A stretch of 64,000 bases of DNA, from contig JNVV01000034.1 in assembly GCA_000733355.1 (NCBI GenBank), positions 90,124-154,123 of the forward strand, written 5' to 3'. Every line of letters starts with the position of its first letter. Position 1 is the stretch's first letter. This stretch comes from Falciphora oryzae (lineage: Eukaryota; Ascomycota; Sordariomycetes; Magnaporthales; Magnaporthaceae). Below, piece after piece: positions 11,008-22,148 of the stretch. The translations under genes were made by a program, and so were the position numbers. The notes under the pieces are model-generated. The model ran no database searches, was not told the DNA's origin, and was given only the letters and a program-made list of their open reading frames with translations.

Positions 11008-12698
11008 ATATCAATAACTCCATTGGGTAATATGTAAAAAGTGCTTCGGTGATTCTCATCCATTGTCTCTCCCTCAGCACTGCCACCTACAAGTCCTTAC
11101 ACGCACGTAGTCTTTCTACTGTAAGCAAGCAATTTTTTGAATACCCGAAAAGCAGCACTCATCCATTTAGAATTATCAGTGCTTCTACACAGGCCTGCCG
11201 CTTGGTATCGATTGTGTTAAAGAGGTTAACCCATGCTCATCAATCAGCTTCCCCTACCAAAGATTATTGACAATTTGAAGTCTTAACAAACTTGTACAGA
11301 AAGCAGAGGTTGGGCAAGATTGTTGATAATTGCGATTTTCGTGATGCCTCTTTCCCACTCTTTTTACGCGTGTATGAGTAGTTGCGGTTTTGCTGTAGGA
11401 CTAAGACTGGCGTCCAGCTGCGCTGTTCCTAGAAGCTTGAACACCAATGCTTTGATTGGAGCAGCATGCTGATAACACACCAGGCAGGTATCCCTCTTTC
11501 CAATAGCTACACTAACAACAGGCTGAGTTCCCAGACGAGGCGGTTTCAGGACAGGCGCTCTAATTAGCTTGCAACCAGGCGTAAAGTCTGGGCTCGTTTC
11601 AACTTTTGTATGCTGCATCCCAACACAACTTTTCTCTCATAAGAGATTAAAGATCCCAGGCAAAAGCCCCTTGGACACAAATGCCGATAAGGGAATGGAC
11701 ATGCATCAAGAAAAACGTATTGGTAGCAATCATGCGTTTTCCCCTCGAAGGATCTCGAATGACAGAGATAGTTTCCTCCTTACAAAGATCCGGGTTGAAG
11801 CTTTGTGTGCCATTCAACAATAGACTCTACCGCTGCATTTGGGCTTGCGTGCTCGGGCATATGACGACAAATAAGGAGCAGGGAGCAACGTGCGGTTTTC
11901 TAAACTGGTCGGATAAACGTCAAGTTTCACGGTAGATAAAGCTGCTATGAGATATTGTCCTTGCGCCTAGCATAATCTGCTTCGCGCTAATTAAAAAAAA
12001 AAAAAAAAAATATCGGCAGCAAACAAAGTTCTAGCAGGCTATCTCCATGGGCTCTATGCATTGGCCGGCATCCTTGCCGTCTCGGCCGGCTCAGGGTTTC
12101 CATCAGGCACGTGCTTGGATCCCAAGGTCACAACAGGGTTTCGAATATATTTTTGGCGAGTCGAAAACATTCCAGGTAAATCCCATCGCAGCAAGCCCCT
12201 TCCCGCCTTCTCGTGTATCAGTCTCCCTCAATGATCCAGGTGCCGTCTTCTGCTAAAATGCGATGGCTGCGGACCGTTACAATCCAGCGCCCACAAGCTC
12301 GATAGACTGTCGAGGAAGCTGCCGCATTGCCACCCAACAGAGCTCGCAGCGACGTGGCCGCTCCCTCCAGGCTAGGATTCCGCCCAAGATTAGGTAGCAG
12401 GGCCTTGGCTCGCTGACGAAACATACATCGGCACGGCGTTGTTTCACTTTGATCGTGAGTACCGCAGTGGATGTTTGCCACAGGCCGGCCACAACAAACA
12501 TACAAAGTGCCCAGAGGACAGAGAAATGGCAGCTTTCTCGACAGTTCACCATCTCGAATTCCGGGGCAGGTCTCCGGCAATCATCATACAACAACGGCGC
12601 TGTAGTGACTTTGTTGTCTAGATCCTCCAGGCCAAGCTGAGCGAAGCGATCACTCTGGTGCTGGTTCACACACCTTCCCCAACGAGCCGCAAGTCACC
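11008..12698. other. Gene-free stretch with an A18 run
   Basis: No supported gene was seen. This stretch is visibly more AT-rich than the rest of the window up to about 12.0 kb and contains an 18-base A run at 11993-12010. A minus-strand frame at 12277-12669 carries one hydrophobic stretch but has no ATG start, so I do not call it. Confidence 0.4.
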
Positions 12699-13306
12699 AT
12701 GGGGCTCCTCTCGCACAGGATCCTGCCCTGGTCAAAAACGCCACCGGAACGCAAGGCACACATACAAGCCTTCATCGACCAGACAACAGCAGCCGAACAG
12801 GAGCGACAAGAGGTTGAGGCACGGCGGCAGCGACGCGACATGTCAAGGAAAGCGTCGCCGCCTGTGTGCCAAGACTTGATGGGCCGTGAGCGAGTCCGAT
12901 GCGAGCGGTGCGGCGGCCGGCGGTCGGGCGGGCCCACCCGGGCAAAGACGGCCGAAAACGCCCAGGACTCGATGTGGGTCTACGAGTACGGAAGATCGTC
13001 GTCCTTCCCCGAAGCCCTCCCGCCTCGGTACGGACCCCAGAGCGGGATCCTGGGCAAGTTCTGTCCTCGGACAGCCATGAAGAAGCGACAGCAGCAGGAA
13101 GGAGCATTGCCGGAGCGGAATGTAGGTTGACAGAGGAGAGCGGGACCAGCGACCCTACATTTTCTGGACGACAACTGAAGCGACGCCGCTGATGCACTGA
13201 TACTTCTCCCCGGCAGAATGTGAACAACTACCGGGGCGGACCAGACAGCAACATAGCCTTGCCCCCACGAAAGGAGGTCGAGGTCCTCAAGGAGAAAGCC
13301 AGATGA
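12699..13306 (+). CDS. Hypothetical basic protein with a CxxC pair, two exons
   Basis: Exon 12699-13121 joins exon 13217-13306 (donor GTAGGT at 13122, acceptor CGGCAG ending at 13216, phase 0) to give 170 residues. The start codon sits in a good context (GTCACCATGG). The N-terminal half is helical and charged (HIQAFIDQTTAAEQERQEVE, then RRQRRD) and could form a short coiled coil. Residues near 65-70 read VRCERCGG, a single CxxC. The second exon continues an Asn/Gly-rich stretch and ends in a Lys/Glu-rich tail (PPRKEVEVLKEKAR). There is no signal peptide or membrane segment. I do not recognise the family. The call rests on the phase-correct join and the sensible tail. Confidence 0.4.
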
Positions 13307-16048
13307 TGGATGTCGTCTTGTCGACTGAGATACTCGCAGACACGAAATTGGAGCTGGAAAAATGCCAACGAGAAAAGTGGGAAGCATCCGGCACTCAAGT
13401 TCCGAGACTGGTGCCTTGCATCGCCAGCCAAGCAAGGTTTGGAGTGGGACCAGGTCACGCGCACGAAGAAAAAACACGTACCGAGGTGGCCCCGAGAAGA
13501 GGACAAGAGCACGATGGAGGCGTGATACGGATTGCAGCCCAACGGCAGGGCGGACGGGAAAGGGGTGGTGTCGGTAATGCCCAAGCCGGTTGAGACAATA
13601 AAGGGGAAAAAAAAAAAAAAAGAAGGACCTCAAGAAGATGGCAGAGCATCGGCTCAAAACGAATGGCCCATATTGTGTAAATGTTTGACGATGTGTGTGC
13701 GCTCTGTCGTCGCCCTAGCTGTACGGTGTAAACATAACCTCTGAATTGCTGTGGGAGACGAGGAACCAGGGCGCCAGCCTTTCCCGCAGGTATCAGAACA
13801 AAAAGTCAGCCGACGGGCGCTCTCACCGGCCTGCCACTTGGCATACAATCAATCGCCGCAAGTTGCATCGCGTGCACGTCGATCGGCGCGTTGCAGATGC
13901 GCCTGGGTTGCATCGTTCGTGCGTGCCTCTGGGCGCTGCGAGGATATCATATCGCTTGGGATACGCCTGGAGCCCATTCCGTCCTCTCAAGCGTCGTCGG
14001 TGTGCCGGTGTCCGTCAAATTGCCAATCATTTCAAATCTCTTTTATCCTGCTGGTCCCGATTTCAGCGTATTCGACCAACTTTGAGAGAGGTATCCGCTG
14101 TGCCGCTGGGATTGTTAGTTCGAAAGGAAACCCCCACCACAGCGAAGTTTTCCGCAAACCCGGCCACAGCCGGTCCTAACGACAACCGGGGTTATTTCCA
14201 TGGGGCGCTGCCTCTTCTTGTTTGTTGGTTGGAAGATAAGGTCTGTGTAACGGTGCAAATCCCCCTTGCGTCGTCCACGTTGTTAGCTGCGGCACGTGTG
14301 AAGAAGAGAAGAAACTTGGCACCCCAGTGGCTCTCACCGACGCCGCGTCAGTGGCCGGGAATGACATCACCTGGTGGGGAGGTCAAAGAGGATCTCCAAA
14401 TTTTGGCCCCACGCTACCCCATTTGTGGTGCGACGACCCTGAATCGTCACGTAAAGTTGCAGGGATTGCTGCCTCCCAGCCGCCACCGCCGCCAACAAAA
14501 AAGAAAAGGAACGAAAAAATTCGGGGTCTTGGGATCTTTGTTCGCATGCCGCCAAAACTAAACCGCGCCAGCCAAGACGCCTTCTGTCACGGGTCAGCGC
14601 GGCACACTCACTCATGACTCCATATTGGGTTAGCCAAACTTGCAGGTACCTGCTGCCAGGTGCCGCGCAGCCGCCCTTCCTGCGGGCATTATCGATGCAC
14701 CACTGGGGCGGAAGGGTTCCCTTCCAGCCCTGCATGCGCTTTCTGCCTCGCCCCTCTATGCCGCCATTTCGTGCTTGCCAAACCGAGGGAAACGAAGAAA
14801 GAAAAAAGAGTTCGTGGGCCCGCGTCTCACAGATGCGACGACGATCGCCCGCCCCTTACTTGCCCGGACGTCCGGATTCGGACACGAGGCTTGCTCGTCT
14901 GTTCTTATTTTCGTTCTGGAAGACTGGGGATTGCTAAACGGCCAGAGTTCTACCATGTTTGCCTCCCGCCTTGCTGCGTCTCGAGTCCCCGTCTCCCAGG
15001 TCCTTGGCGCTGAGCATGTCCATGGGGGACTGCCCGCAGATCGGCTTGCTTTCCGAAACCCGAGCAGCAGAAGACTCGAGAGTGCCGAGTAGGTAGTCAA
15101 GAAAGAAAATCGCGCGACCGACTGCTCTGTCTCGTCTCGGCCTGATCCTGACATCGTGGGCCTGGCGGCGAATCATCACTCTGTGCCTCCACAGCAGAGC
15201 AATTGCCTGGCGCCAACGTAGGCTCTGCGTGGCGGGTGGGTTCGTTTCGACTTGGCCATGCGAACTGACCGCTGCCAAATCGGCCGTCATTTCCCGGGAG
15301 GGACCTGACGAGAAGCCGAACCACCCAAGAAAGCAGCCCAGAGCCTTGTGACCGACCGACTCGACCGTCCTGACTGGCTCGCTGGCCCTCGCGCCCCTGC
15401 CCAGGCACTGTGCTGTCAGGCCCTCGGTCAGCCCGCGCTCACAGTCGCGCCGCCAGTCGTCGCACGCCAAAAACCCCATCTCGTCGTTGCTCATCAACCC
15501 CCTTCCCTTGGCCTGCGGTGGAGTCTTACCGCAACAGCGGGGAAGGTTGCCCCTTGCTGCCGGTGCCGGATTGCCATGCCCGTGCAAATTTGCCATTCTG
15601 TCCCTCTCTTCCTGACTTTTGGTCGATACTTCTTTTTGCCCGCACACCACCAGGAGAGTACCCAAGGTACTTTGTCCGTGTGCGAGGCTGCAGACTTCCG
15701 CGGGAGTTGTTGGCCTGCCTTGATATCGCGGCCAACCCCGACCCCTTCTTGCTTCTTCTCTCCACTGCTGCTCTGTTGTTGATTCGCTTCTCCGTGACCT
15801 TTTTTTCTTTTTGGCTTATAATATTTTATTGTTCCCCAGCTCGTTTGTGCGAAGCCACTACCCAGTGGCTGGCAGCGGAGATACCCAGTAACGAACGACC
15901 CGCGACGGCCCTCGACGACTCCCTCGCACAGCCTGCGCGTCACCCAACCGTTGTTAATCGAGCCACGCACTTTTTCCGAATTTGCGCGTCGGCCGACGCC
16001 GCCGCCGAGAGGAACCGAGGCCGGGGAACCCCCCATGTTGGAGACAGG
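13307..16048. other. Gene-free stretch and probable long leader of the Ecm33-like gene
   Basis: No supported gene was seen. The frame of the Ecm33-like gene stays open back to about 15410, but that part is not wall-protein-like. Pyrimidine-rich sequence at about 15740-15840 is typical of fungal promoters or leaders. Shorter frames on both strands between 13.7 and 15.3 kb show no domains. Confidence 0.5.
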
Positions 16049-17580
16049 ATGCGGATGCGGCGATCGTATACGGTTTTCGCCGCGTCCGCCCTTTTAGCGG
16101 CCGCCGGACTGGCCCGGGCCGACTGCGCCTCGGGCGGTATCACCTTTGCCTCGCAGTCCGACGTCGACACGGCCAACTGCACATTGGTGAACGGCGATGT
16201 CGTCATCTCCGCCACCGCTTCGGGAAACATCACATTTAACAACCTCAAGAGGATAAATGGCAGCCTCATCGTCCAGGGCTGCGGCGACGCCACCTGCTCC
16301 CGCATCCTCGGCATATCCAGCACCAACCTGACCACCATCGACGGGCGGTTTCAGGTCTCGTCTGTGCCCAGTCTAAAGTCCATCACCCTGCCCGGTCTAC
16401 AGCGCGTCAACCATGACCTTGCGTTGCAGGAGCTGCCCGAGTTGACAAAAGTCAACCTTGGCGGCATCAAACGCGTCGGCAGCCTCAAGCTCTCCTCGGC
16501 GCAGAAGCTGCTCACTGCCCAGATTGGGGCGCGGGGCGCCTCGTTCGACCCGAACGTCGGTCTGAAAAACATCACGGGCAACCTCACGGGCGCCGCTGAC
16601 GCCGTGGTCGAGGTGCGGAACGTCGGGCTGAGCGACCTAGATGGTATCCTTGACTTCTGGAGCGCGCGCCGCCTGGTTATCGAGAACCTGCCCAACCTGA
16701 ACGTCCAGATGATCAAGTTACTGAACGTCGACGAGATGCGCGTAATCGGCAACAACAACCTGACCCTGCGGTTCTGGGAGGCAAACCTCAACGAGCCCAA
16801 CACGCCCGGCCCGACCATCAACCGCCTCGTCATCAGTGGCGTGCGAAACGTGTCGCCCTGCCTGCAGCCCGTTGTGCACGAGTTTGTAGCCTTCAACAAC
16901 TCGGCCATGGAGTACCTCTACTTCAACTTTGACCAGCTCAACCGCATCGAGATCCGCGACAATCCGCGCCTCAAAAAGATCGTGTCGTGGGCGTCCCTGA
17001 ACCGCTTCTGGCGCGATATCTACATCCACGATAACCCTGTGCTCTCCCTGAAGCGCTTCCCCGGCCCGCGCGAACCCAACGACAACGTCTCCGCTGTTTA
17101 CTGCAACCAACTGTCCAAGACGCATCGCGACCAGTGGGCCTGGTTCCCCAACACATTCGACAATCTTGTCATCGCCGCCGACATCGACAACACATTCTTG
17201 TAAGTTTTTATAGCCCCCGGTTACGCGTTTCTTTTCCCGTTCGTTAGCGTTCGCTCCTCAAGCGCTCCGCGCGTGCGTCACGCCCATCCTCGCGTACTAA
17301 CAAAGATCCTAGCAACGAAACATTTACCAGCCTCTGGCTCAACGCCTCGAGCCCAAGCGAGACCAAGCCAAAGGTCGTGGACCGCTTCGAGGTCAACTCA
17401 ACAAACTCGACCTTTGACTGCAGCGCCCTCGACATCCTCCGCACCCAGAAGGGCGCCTTCCCGGGTCGCTACTCGTGTCAGGGACAAACACTACCTGCCG
17501 GCATTGGCGTGCCGAGCCTCGAGGGCTCCATGCGCATGGCCCTGGGCGCGGCTGTCATGGCCGCCATAGTTCTCTACTAA
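16049..17580 (+). CDS. ECM33: Ecm33/Sps2-family GPI-anchored cell-wall protein
   Basis: Members of this family sit in the plasma membrane or wall through a GPI anchor and are needed for normal wall assembly. Exon 16049-17199 joins exon 17313-17580 (donor GTAAGT at 17200, branch CTAAC at 17297, acceptor CTAG) to give 472 residues. I chose the ATG at 16049 because it starts a classic signal peptide (MRMRRSYTVFAASALLAAAG, cleavage near LARA/DC). The body contains two receptor-L-like leucine-rich blocks (about residues 25-150 and 180-350) with motifs usual for the family, such as NLTTIDGRFQVSSVPSLKSI and LNRIEIRDNPRLKKI, and many N-glycosylation sites. The C-terminus has a GPI signal: a small-residue region (PSLEGS) followed by hydrophobic MALGAAVMAAIVLY. 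The protein is slightly longer than usual but intact. Confidence 0.9.
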
Positions 17581-19092
17581 CGACCATCGGATTGGGACAA
17601 GGAAAAGCAGAATTATTACTACCTACATATACATTTGACAGCATTTACTGGTGTTTAGGAGGGAGTCATTCGGCACATTGCATTCGGGGATTTAAACGGC
17701 TCACTACCCATATTTTTTTGCCTGGTTTGCCTTGACCACAACATGTTTCGGTCCTGGACCTTGGTGGCATCATGGAATATTCTATTGCATAGGGAGGTTT
17801 GATGGCATATATACCAGTTAAGCATTTACCTGATGAGTTTGATGCCCACCTTCACGCGTTGTTCCATCCATTTGACTCCTAATTCCAATCCAATCGCAAA
17901 TGTATTCCCTCGGGTAGTAGCAGCTACCCATCCGCCTTTCTAGCCACGCGTAGCCGTCTTTGGTGTTCGGCTATCAAGTGTGCCAAAGCCACAATATCTC
18001 CAAAGAAAGGAGGCCAGGCAGTGCAGGGCCATCCACGATGTCATTTTGCCAGCCCTTAGCTGTGAACAAGGCATCGACAAGAGTTTAGAGATGAGCGATG
18101 CTGCTGGTAGGAGCCGAAAAGTCCACGTTCAACGACACCAACGCGAACAGGTTCAAGCTCTATAGCTGACTGCGTGAACTCTCAACGATCTTATGGCTTG
18201 TTAAGTAATTATTTGGCCGGTGACCATCCCCAGGATCCCTCCATCAGGCAGCTCGGCCCCATCTTACTCCTGAACCCCAGGCTACTTCTCAGCTCACGAA
18301 CATCCCGAAGCCGATGGGTAAGTACGTCTCCTCGAATCCGTCGACCTTGGCGCACGCGGGAGGCGCTGTTCGCTGAATCTCGGCAAGTTGACAGCTGTCA
18401 AGAACTGAACGATACCCCGCCAATCGATGCCGACGGCACTATCGACATGCCGAGAGAGGGTTGGTTGGCATGGCGACAGTGCAGCGGGAGAGCTAGCCGA
18501 TCCTACCAACAGGGAACTTGTTCCGGTAGTTGGAAAGAGAAACCCATGACATCTTTACTTCTGATATCCTTTCCTTTAAAGTCAACGCGGTCCAGTTGCC
18601 ACCGGGTACATCACCTACATCTACATCTCGCTATGCCTTTGCAGCCTGTGGTATAACTGATTCGTCTGTTGGCAGCCATGAGAGCGAGGATAAAGCGGAA
18701 AATCGCCATATGGGGCCTTCGGGAGTGACATAACACACTTTGGGGAAGATTTCAAAGGTGGAGTAGAGTCCGAGGCTTCCACAAGTCCGATAAAGTGACT
18801 ACGTAGCAGCCTTATACGGCTGCACATGGCCTCCAGGAAGTTTGTCGCTGTCTTTATGAAGATGTTCGGTGTTACTATTTTGCCGGTTTGACAACTCGAC
18901 CAAGAAGTTCCCAGTTCAGGGCAAGAGCTAGACAGCTCTCTAATTATACCACAATGCCTGCAAGTCATCGAAGCCATCATAGCGAGAGTCTTCAGGTGGA
19001 ATGTCTCTTTGGGCTTGTGTCTGTGCTGTCTACATCCAATTACCGCGTTCGGTTTGAGGATCTTGGATATCAATGGCTGGAAGTACCTGGCT
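17581..19092. other. Gene-free, relatively AT-rich intergenic stretch
   Basis: No supported gene was seen. The stretch leads into the repeat-bearing region at 19.1-20.1 kb and may itself be old repeat sequence, but I see no recognisable element ends in it. Confidence 0.4.
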
Positions 19093-19110
19093 GTTGGTAC
19101 AAAACTTTTA

Positions 19111-19536
19111 GAGAACCTTTCCGTGCACACCCTATTCCTACGCACCCCCGGCATTTGAAATATCTGATTGGATGAACACGCCCCATAGCAATCCACTTCT
19201 TTTTCTTACAGTGCTGGGGCAACTGTGAAAATGCAGCAGTAAATTTAATGGTACAGCGGTAATTATAGCGATCTAGTACCTGCACCGACACTTGCACCGA
19301 CACTTGCACCGACACTTGCACCGACACTTGCACCGATACCGATATTTTGCAATGCTTTTAATTATAGCTATTATTTTTGCTGCAATTGTCGCTGCAAATG
19401 TCGCTGTAGGTATTGCTGTAGGTGTCGCTTCAGGTCTTGTTAGGGCAGTGAAATTGAACTACAGTATTTTGTTAGAGGAACGCACGGTGTCTCTGGGAAG
19501 GGTGCGTAGGAATAGGGTGTGCACGGAAAGGTTCTC
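19111..19536. repeat. Long inverted repeat (foldback-like element)
   Basis: A perfect 37-base inverted repeat, 19111-19147 against 19500-19536, is separated by 352 bases. The arm begins GAGAACCTTTCCGTGCACAC and ends CCTACGCACCC. Weaker similarity (ACTTTTA against TAAAAGT) extends the outer ends. Inside, the 12-bp tandem array on the left and a degenerate GTCGCTGTAGGT-type array on the right (about 19384-19435) are also related in inverted orientation, so the whole block could fold into one hairpin. It may be a non-autonomous foldback or MITE-like element. No target duplication was found. Confidence 0.6.
19281..19340. repeat. 12-bp minisatellite, five units
   Basis: There are five tandem copies of TGCACCGACACT, the last diverged (TGCACCGATACC). 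Because 12 is divisible by three, it creates HRHL or VSVQ repeats in frames that I consider non-coding. It lies inside the inverted-repeat element. Confidence 0.9.
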
Positions 19537-19641
19537 AACTTTTAGCAAGAGTGGTATCTCAGAGTAGGGCGGAGGCAGTAGACCCAAAAGATTGAGCTAT
19601 GTCTCTAGAGAATAAAAGAAACGTAATTAGGAGACCCTCAA

Positions 19642-20057
19642 TGTTGGTAGGAGTATGTACTCCTGTGGGCTCGGAGATCTCCAAAACAGGGTGAACAACG
19701 ATCCTTTATATCAGAGGATCGATCTATTATTGTGCACGAAGAGGAAAGGAATCTATCTGCCAGAGAGGGAGCAGGAGGAAGGCTATATATACACGATCCA
19801 GATCACCAAAGGGCCCTTCCCCTGCTCCCAGCCTCCGCGGGCTTGCGGGTCCTCGGATCCGGCTTCTCTCTGAGCTCTACCGATTGCCTACACAGGCCAG
19901 TGCAATCCAACACTCAAGCTCTATATACACGGTAGACGGGAGTGACAGAGAGGCAGTACAGGGTAGCCCAGGCGTGTAAAGACTGGTAGGAACCTGTGAC
20001 ACGCGGGCTCAGACAAGAGATCCTATTTAGTAATGAGATAAAGAGAGTTATTACAAC
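19642..20057 (+). mobile_element. Probable solo LTR of a retrotransposon
   Basis: The segment starts TGTTGGTAGGAGTATGTACT and ends TTATTACAAC. These are near-complementary termini (TGTTG against CAAC) like those of copia-type LTRs. It is about 416 bases long and contains TATATATACACG at about 19783-19795 as a possible promoter. No coding part of a retrotransposon adjoins it, and I find no clear 5-bp target duplication, so it would be an old solo LTR. No second copy lies in the window for comparison. Confidence 0.35.
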
Positions 20058-20528
20058 TTCTTCCTGGATACATGTTTTCTGATAGCGGTGAGCGCAACAG
20101 TCTACTAGCTTATCAGGGAAACGAGGACGACAGGGTAATTATCATAAGGCCCAGTGCGGGGCGAAGAGAGGGCGGCGTAGCTTCCTCTCATCAAATGCTT
20201 AGCTCGGGTGAGGCGAGCACTAGAACAAATGGTCTTCCACTTTGCCTCCGAGAAGGCTCACTGACATTTGGAGTACAGTGCCGTCCTGCATGGCCGGCCT
20301 ACACTGATTTGACGGCGGGAAAGAGCGAGTCAACGCGCGGGAGCAGCGCGCCAAGAGTCACGCTGCCTGCGATGCCCGGCGAGGGCGAGGGCGAGATCCT
20401 GGGAATGAACGATCTGCGATAAAAGGGGTTCAGGATCATAGTCAATCTAAAATATACGAATAACTGAGAAAAGGGACAAAAGCGATGTTGACGGTGAAAG
20501 TTGGAGGGACATACGGGGAGAAGAGTTT
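20058..20528. other. Intergenic stretch between the LTR-like segment and the tRNA gene
   Basis: A plus-strand frame (20072-20422) has no recognisable domain and no supporting signals. No gene is called. Confidence 0.45.
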
Positions 20529-20546
20529 AAAAAAAAAAAAAAAAAA
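20529..20546 (-). terminator. RNA polymerase III terminator of the tRNA-Leu gene
   Basis: Eighteen A residues on the plus strand give an 18-base T run on the minus strand, five bases past the tRNA 3' end. That is far longer than the four to six T needed for Pol III termination. Confidence 0.85.
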
Positions 20547-20551
20547 GAATT

Positions 20552-20632
20552 TGACAAGTGTGGGATTCGAACCCACGCGGTGTGAACCATAGGAGCCTAA
20601 ATCCTACTCCATAACCTCTCGGACAACTTGCC
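20552..20632 (-). tRNA. tRNA-Leu, anticodon UAG
   Basis: Read on the minus strand, the acceptor stem GGCAAGT pairs with ACTTGTC (one G-T pair) and the discriminator is A. The D-arm holds an A-box-like TGTCCGAGAGG. The anticodon stem TAGGA/TCCTA closes the loop TTTAGGC with anticodon TAG. A type-II variable arm (GGT/ACC) follows, then the T-arm GTGGG-TTCGAAT-CCCAC with a perfect B box. The gene has 81 bases and no intron, and CCA is not encoded, as in eukaryotes. It decodes CUA and, by wobble, other CUN Leu codons. Confidence 0.93.
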
Positions 20633-21392
20633 ATTCATGACGTGAAAAAATCAGGGCGGCAGGTGAGCTTATCAGCCTCAGCGCAGAGTGCCCCTCGTGT
20701 GGCGTAACCCCACCACAAACCCCAGTCCGTTGCCCGTCCGTGTCTCCCTGGTAAGCCCGCCTGAACCAGAGGCCAATCGGGGCCGCTGTCAGCTTACGGC
20801 GAAGTATCTCGAGATTGCCCGGTCCACAACGCAACCCGTCTGCTAAGCACCGGGAAGATTCGATATTCCCTCCACAGCTCCACAGGTCGCAAACGGCACT
20901 CTTCGCGAGATGAACTCCCCGCCGCCCGAGTCAGGAAAGATTCGAGAAGGAATAATAATGGAGGTATTTGCTCCCGCTGCTGGAGTGCAGAAGCTAAAAT
21001 GATTCGACACCATGATGCGATAAAGATTTTCCAACCTCGCCAACCTACTGGCACGGACACCACCAGCGCTCCTGTCTGTCTGCGCGACTCACAAGCGCGA
21101 GGCTGGCCGAGAAGAGGATGGAAGCTTGAGCCGCGGCGGAGCTGGGGATCCTGGCGTTGCAGGGAGCGGATTGCCGGCAATGGTCTGAAACATTTCGTGT
21201 ATCGAGATGCCAAGAGAGGGCCCGCGCCAGATACGACGGAGGCAATTTTTTTTTTCTCACTGCCTCTCCCATAGGTAATCTGCCATCCGGCCTGCGAGAA
21301 GGAAAATCAGGCCACGACCAAGGCTGCACTGCAAGCGCCAACTGGCCATCGGCCCAGGCAACGGGGGATATTCCGCCAAGACCAATCGAACC
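20633..21392. other. Gene-free stretch between tRNA-Leu and the 21393 gene
   Basis: Overlapping frames on both strands (for example 20794-21213, minus) show no domain. The 3' part presumably holds the promoter and leader of the secreted-protein gene at 21393. Confidence 0.45.
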
Positions 21393-22148
21393 ATGATGCT
21401 GCAGGCTCGGCCCTTCGGCGGTGATGGAGCGGGCTTCCTCCCGCTGACATTTCTTTTCCACATCTTCCTTGTCGCCATCACGCTCCTAGCGAGCCAAGCC
21501 GCGGCGAATCCACTCCCGTCGCCGCAGCGGCCCGACTCCGACAGCACCGGCGCCGTCGGCGATGAACTCACCAGGCCAACAATCAACGGCCCCATCAGCA
21601 GCGAGAACCAGGTGGTCCCCCAGCCCGGCGGGAACCCGCCGCTGACGGACCTGCCGCCGGCCAAGGTCGACGAGGACACGGGCCAGGTGTCCATCAACCG
21701 CCCGCCCGAAAAGCCGGCCCAGCCGACGCTTCCCATCCGCGCGACCATCTTCCGGGGCGTCCCCGGCCCGAAAGCCTGCCGCGGCGGCGCCATGACCACG
21801 CTCGACTTCGGCGCCGGCGCGGCGCTGCGGCACACCGAGGAGCGGTGCTACGACTTGCCCGACACGGCGGGCTGCGGCAACTTTGTGGCCAACAAGGCCG
21901 ACGGCTGCGAGGCCCGCCTGTTCGCCGAGCGCGGGTGCCGCATGTTCGTCAACCTGGCCGTCTACCAGCCCGAGGACCGCGCCGTCGGCGGCCGCTGGCG
22001 CAGCATGGCCGTCCGCTGCGGCGTGCCCGAGCCTGACCCGGCCACGCTGGGCACGCCGCCGCTGGCGGGCATGTGGACCAAGAAGACTAGTCCCAAGAGT
22101 GGCAAGAGGTCATCGGCCAGGCGAAGCAAGACGACATTCCTTCAATAA
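21393..22148 (+). CDS. Secreted six-cysteine protein with basic tail, effector-like
   Basis: A single exon encodes 251 residues. Residues about 15-38 (GFLPLTFLFHIFLVAITLLA then SQAAA) form a signal peptide or signal anchor; an in-frame ATG immediately follows the first. Residues 39-115 are Pro/Ser/Thr-rich and probably disordered. A compact Cys-containing domain follows (about 116-213), with Cys at 129, 152, 161, 172, 182 and 209, and motifs such as TIFRGVPGPKAC, RCYDLPDTAGCGNF, GCRMFVNLAV and RWRSMAVRCG. Six Cys permit three disulphides. The C-terminus is strongly basic (KKTSPKSGKRSSARRSK) and would look like a nuclear import signal if the protein were delivered into another cell. I do not recognise a named family. 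Secretion is well supported; an effector role is inference. Confidence 0.75.
   Translation: MMLQARPFGGDGAGFLPLTFLFHIFLVAITLLASQAAANPLPSPQRPDSDSTGAVGDELTRPTINGPISSENQVVPQPGGNPPLTDLPPAKVDEDTGQVSINRPPEKPAQPTLPIRATIFRGVPGPKACRGGAMTTLDFGAGAALRHTEERCYDLPDTAGCGNFVANKADGCEARLFAERGCRMFVNLAVYQPEDRAVGGRWRSMAVRCGVPEPDPATLGTPPLAGMWTKKTSPKSGKRSSARRSKTTFLQ

Noticed and set aside
12277..12669. Minus-strand frame with one hydrophobic stretch, faintly like UstYa/DUF3328 starts
   Set aside because: It begins with GTG, not ATG. The frame breaks before any HxxHC-type motif appears and no splice join restores one.
15410..16048. Upstream extension of the Ecm33-like reading frame
   Set aside because: The signal peptide begins at 16049. 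The upstream part is low complexity and would bury the signal peptide inside the protein.
19281..19340. Regular 12-bp repeats considered as a CRISPR-like array
   Set aside because: The repeats are directly tandem without spacers, in a eukaryotic genome. It is a minisatellite.
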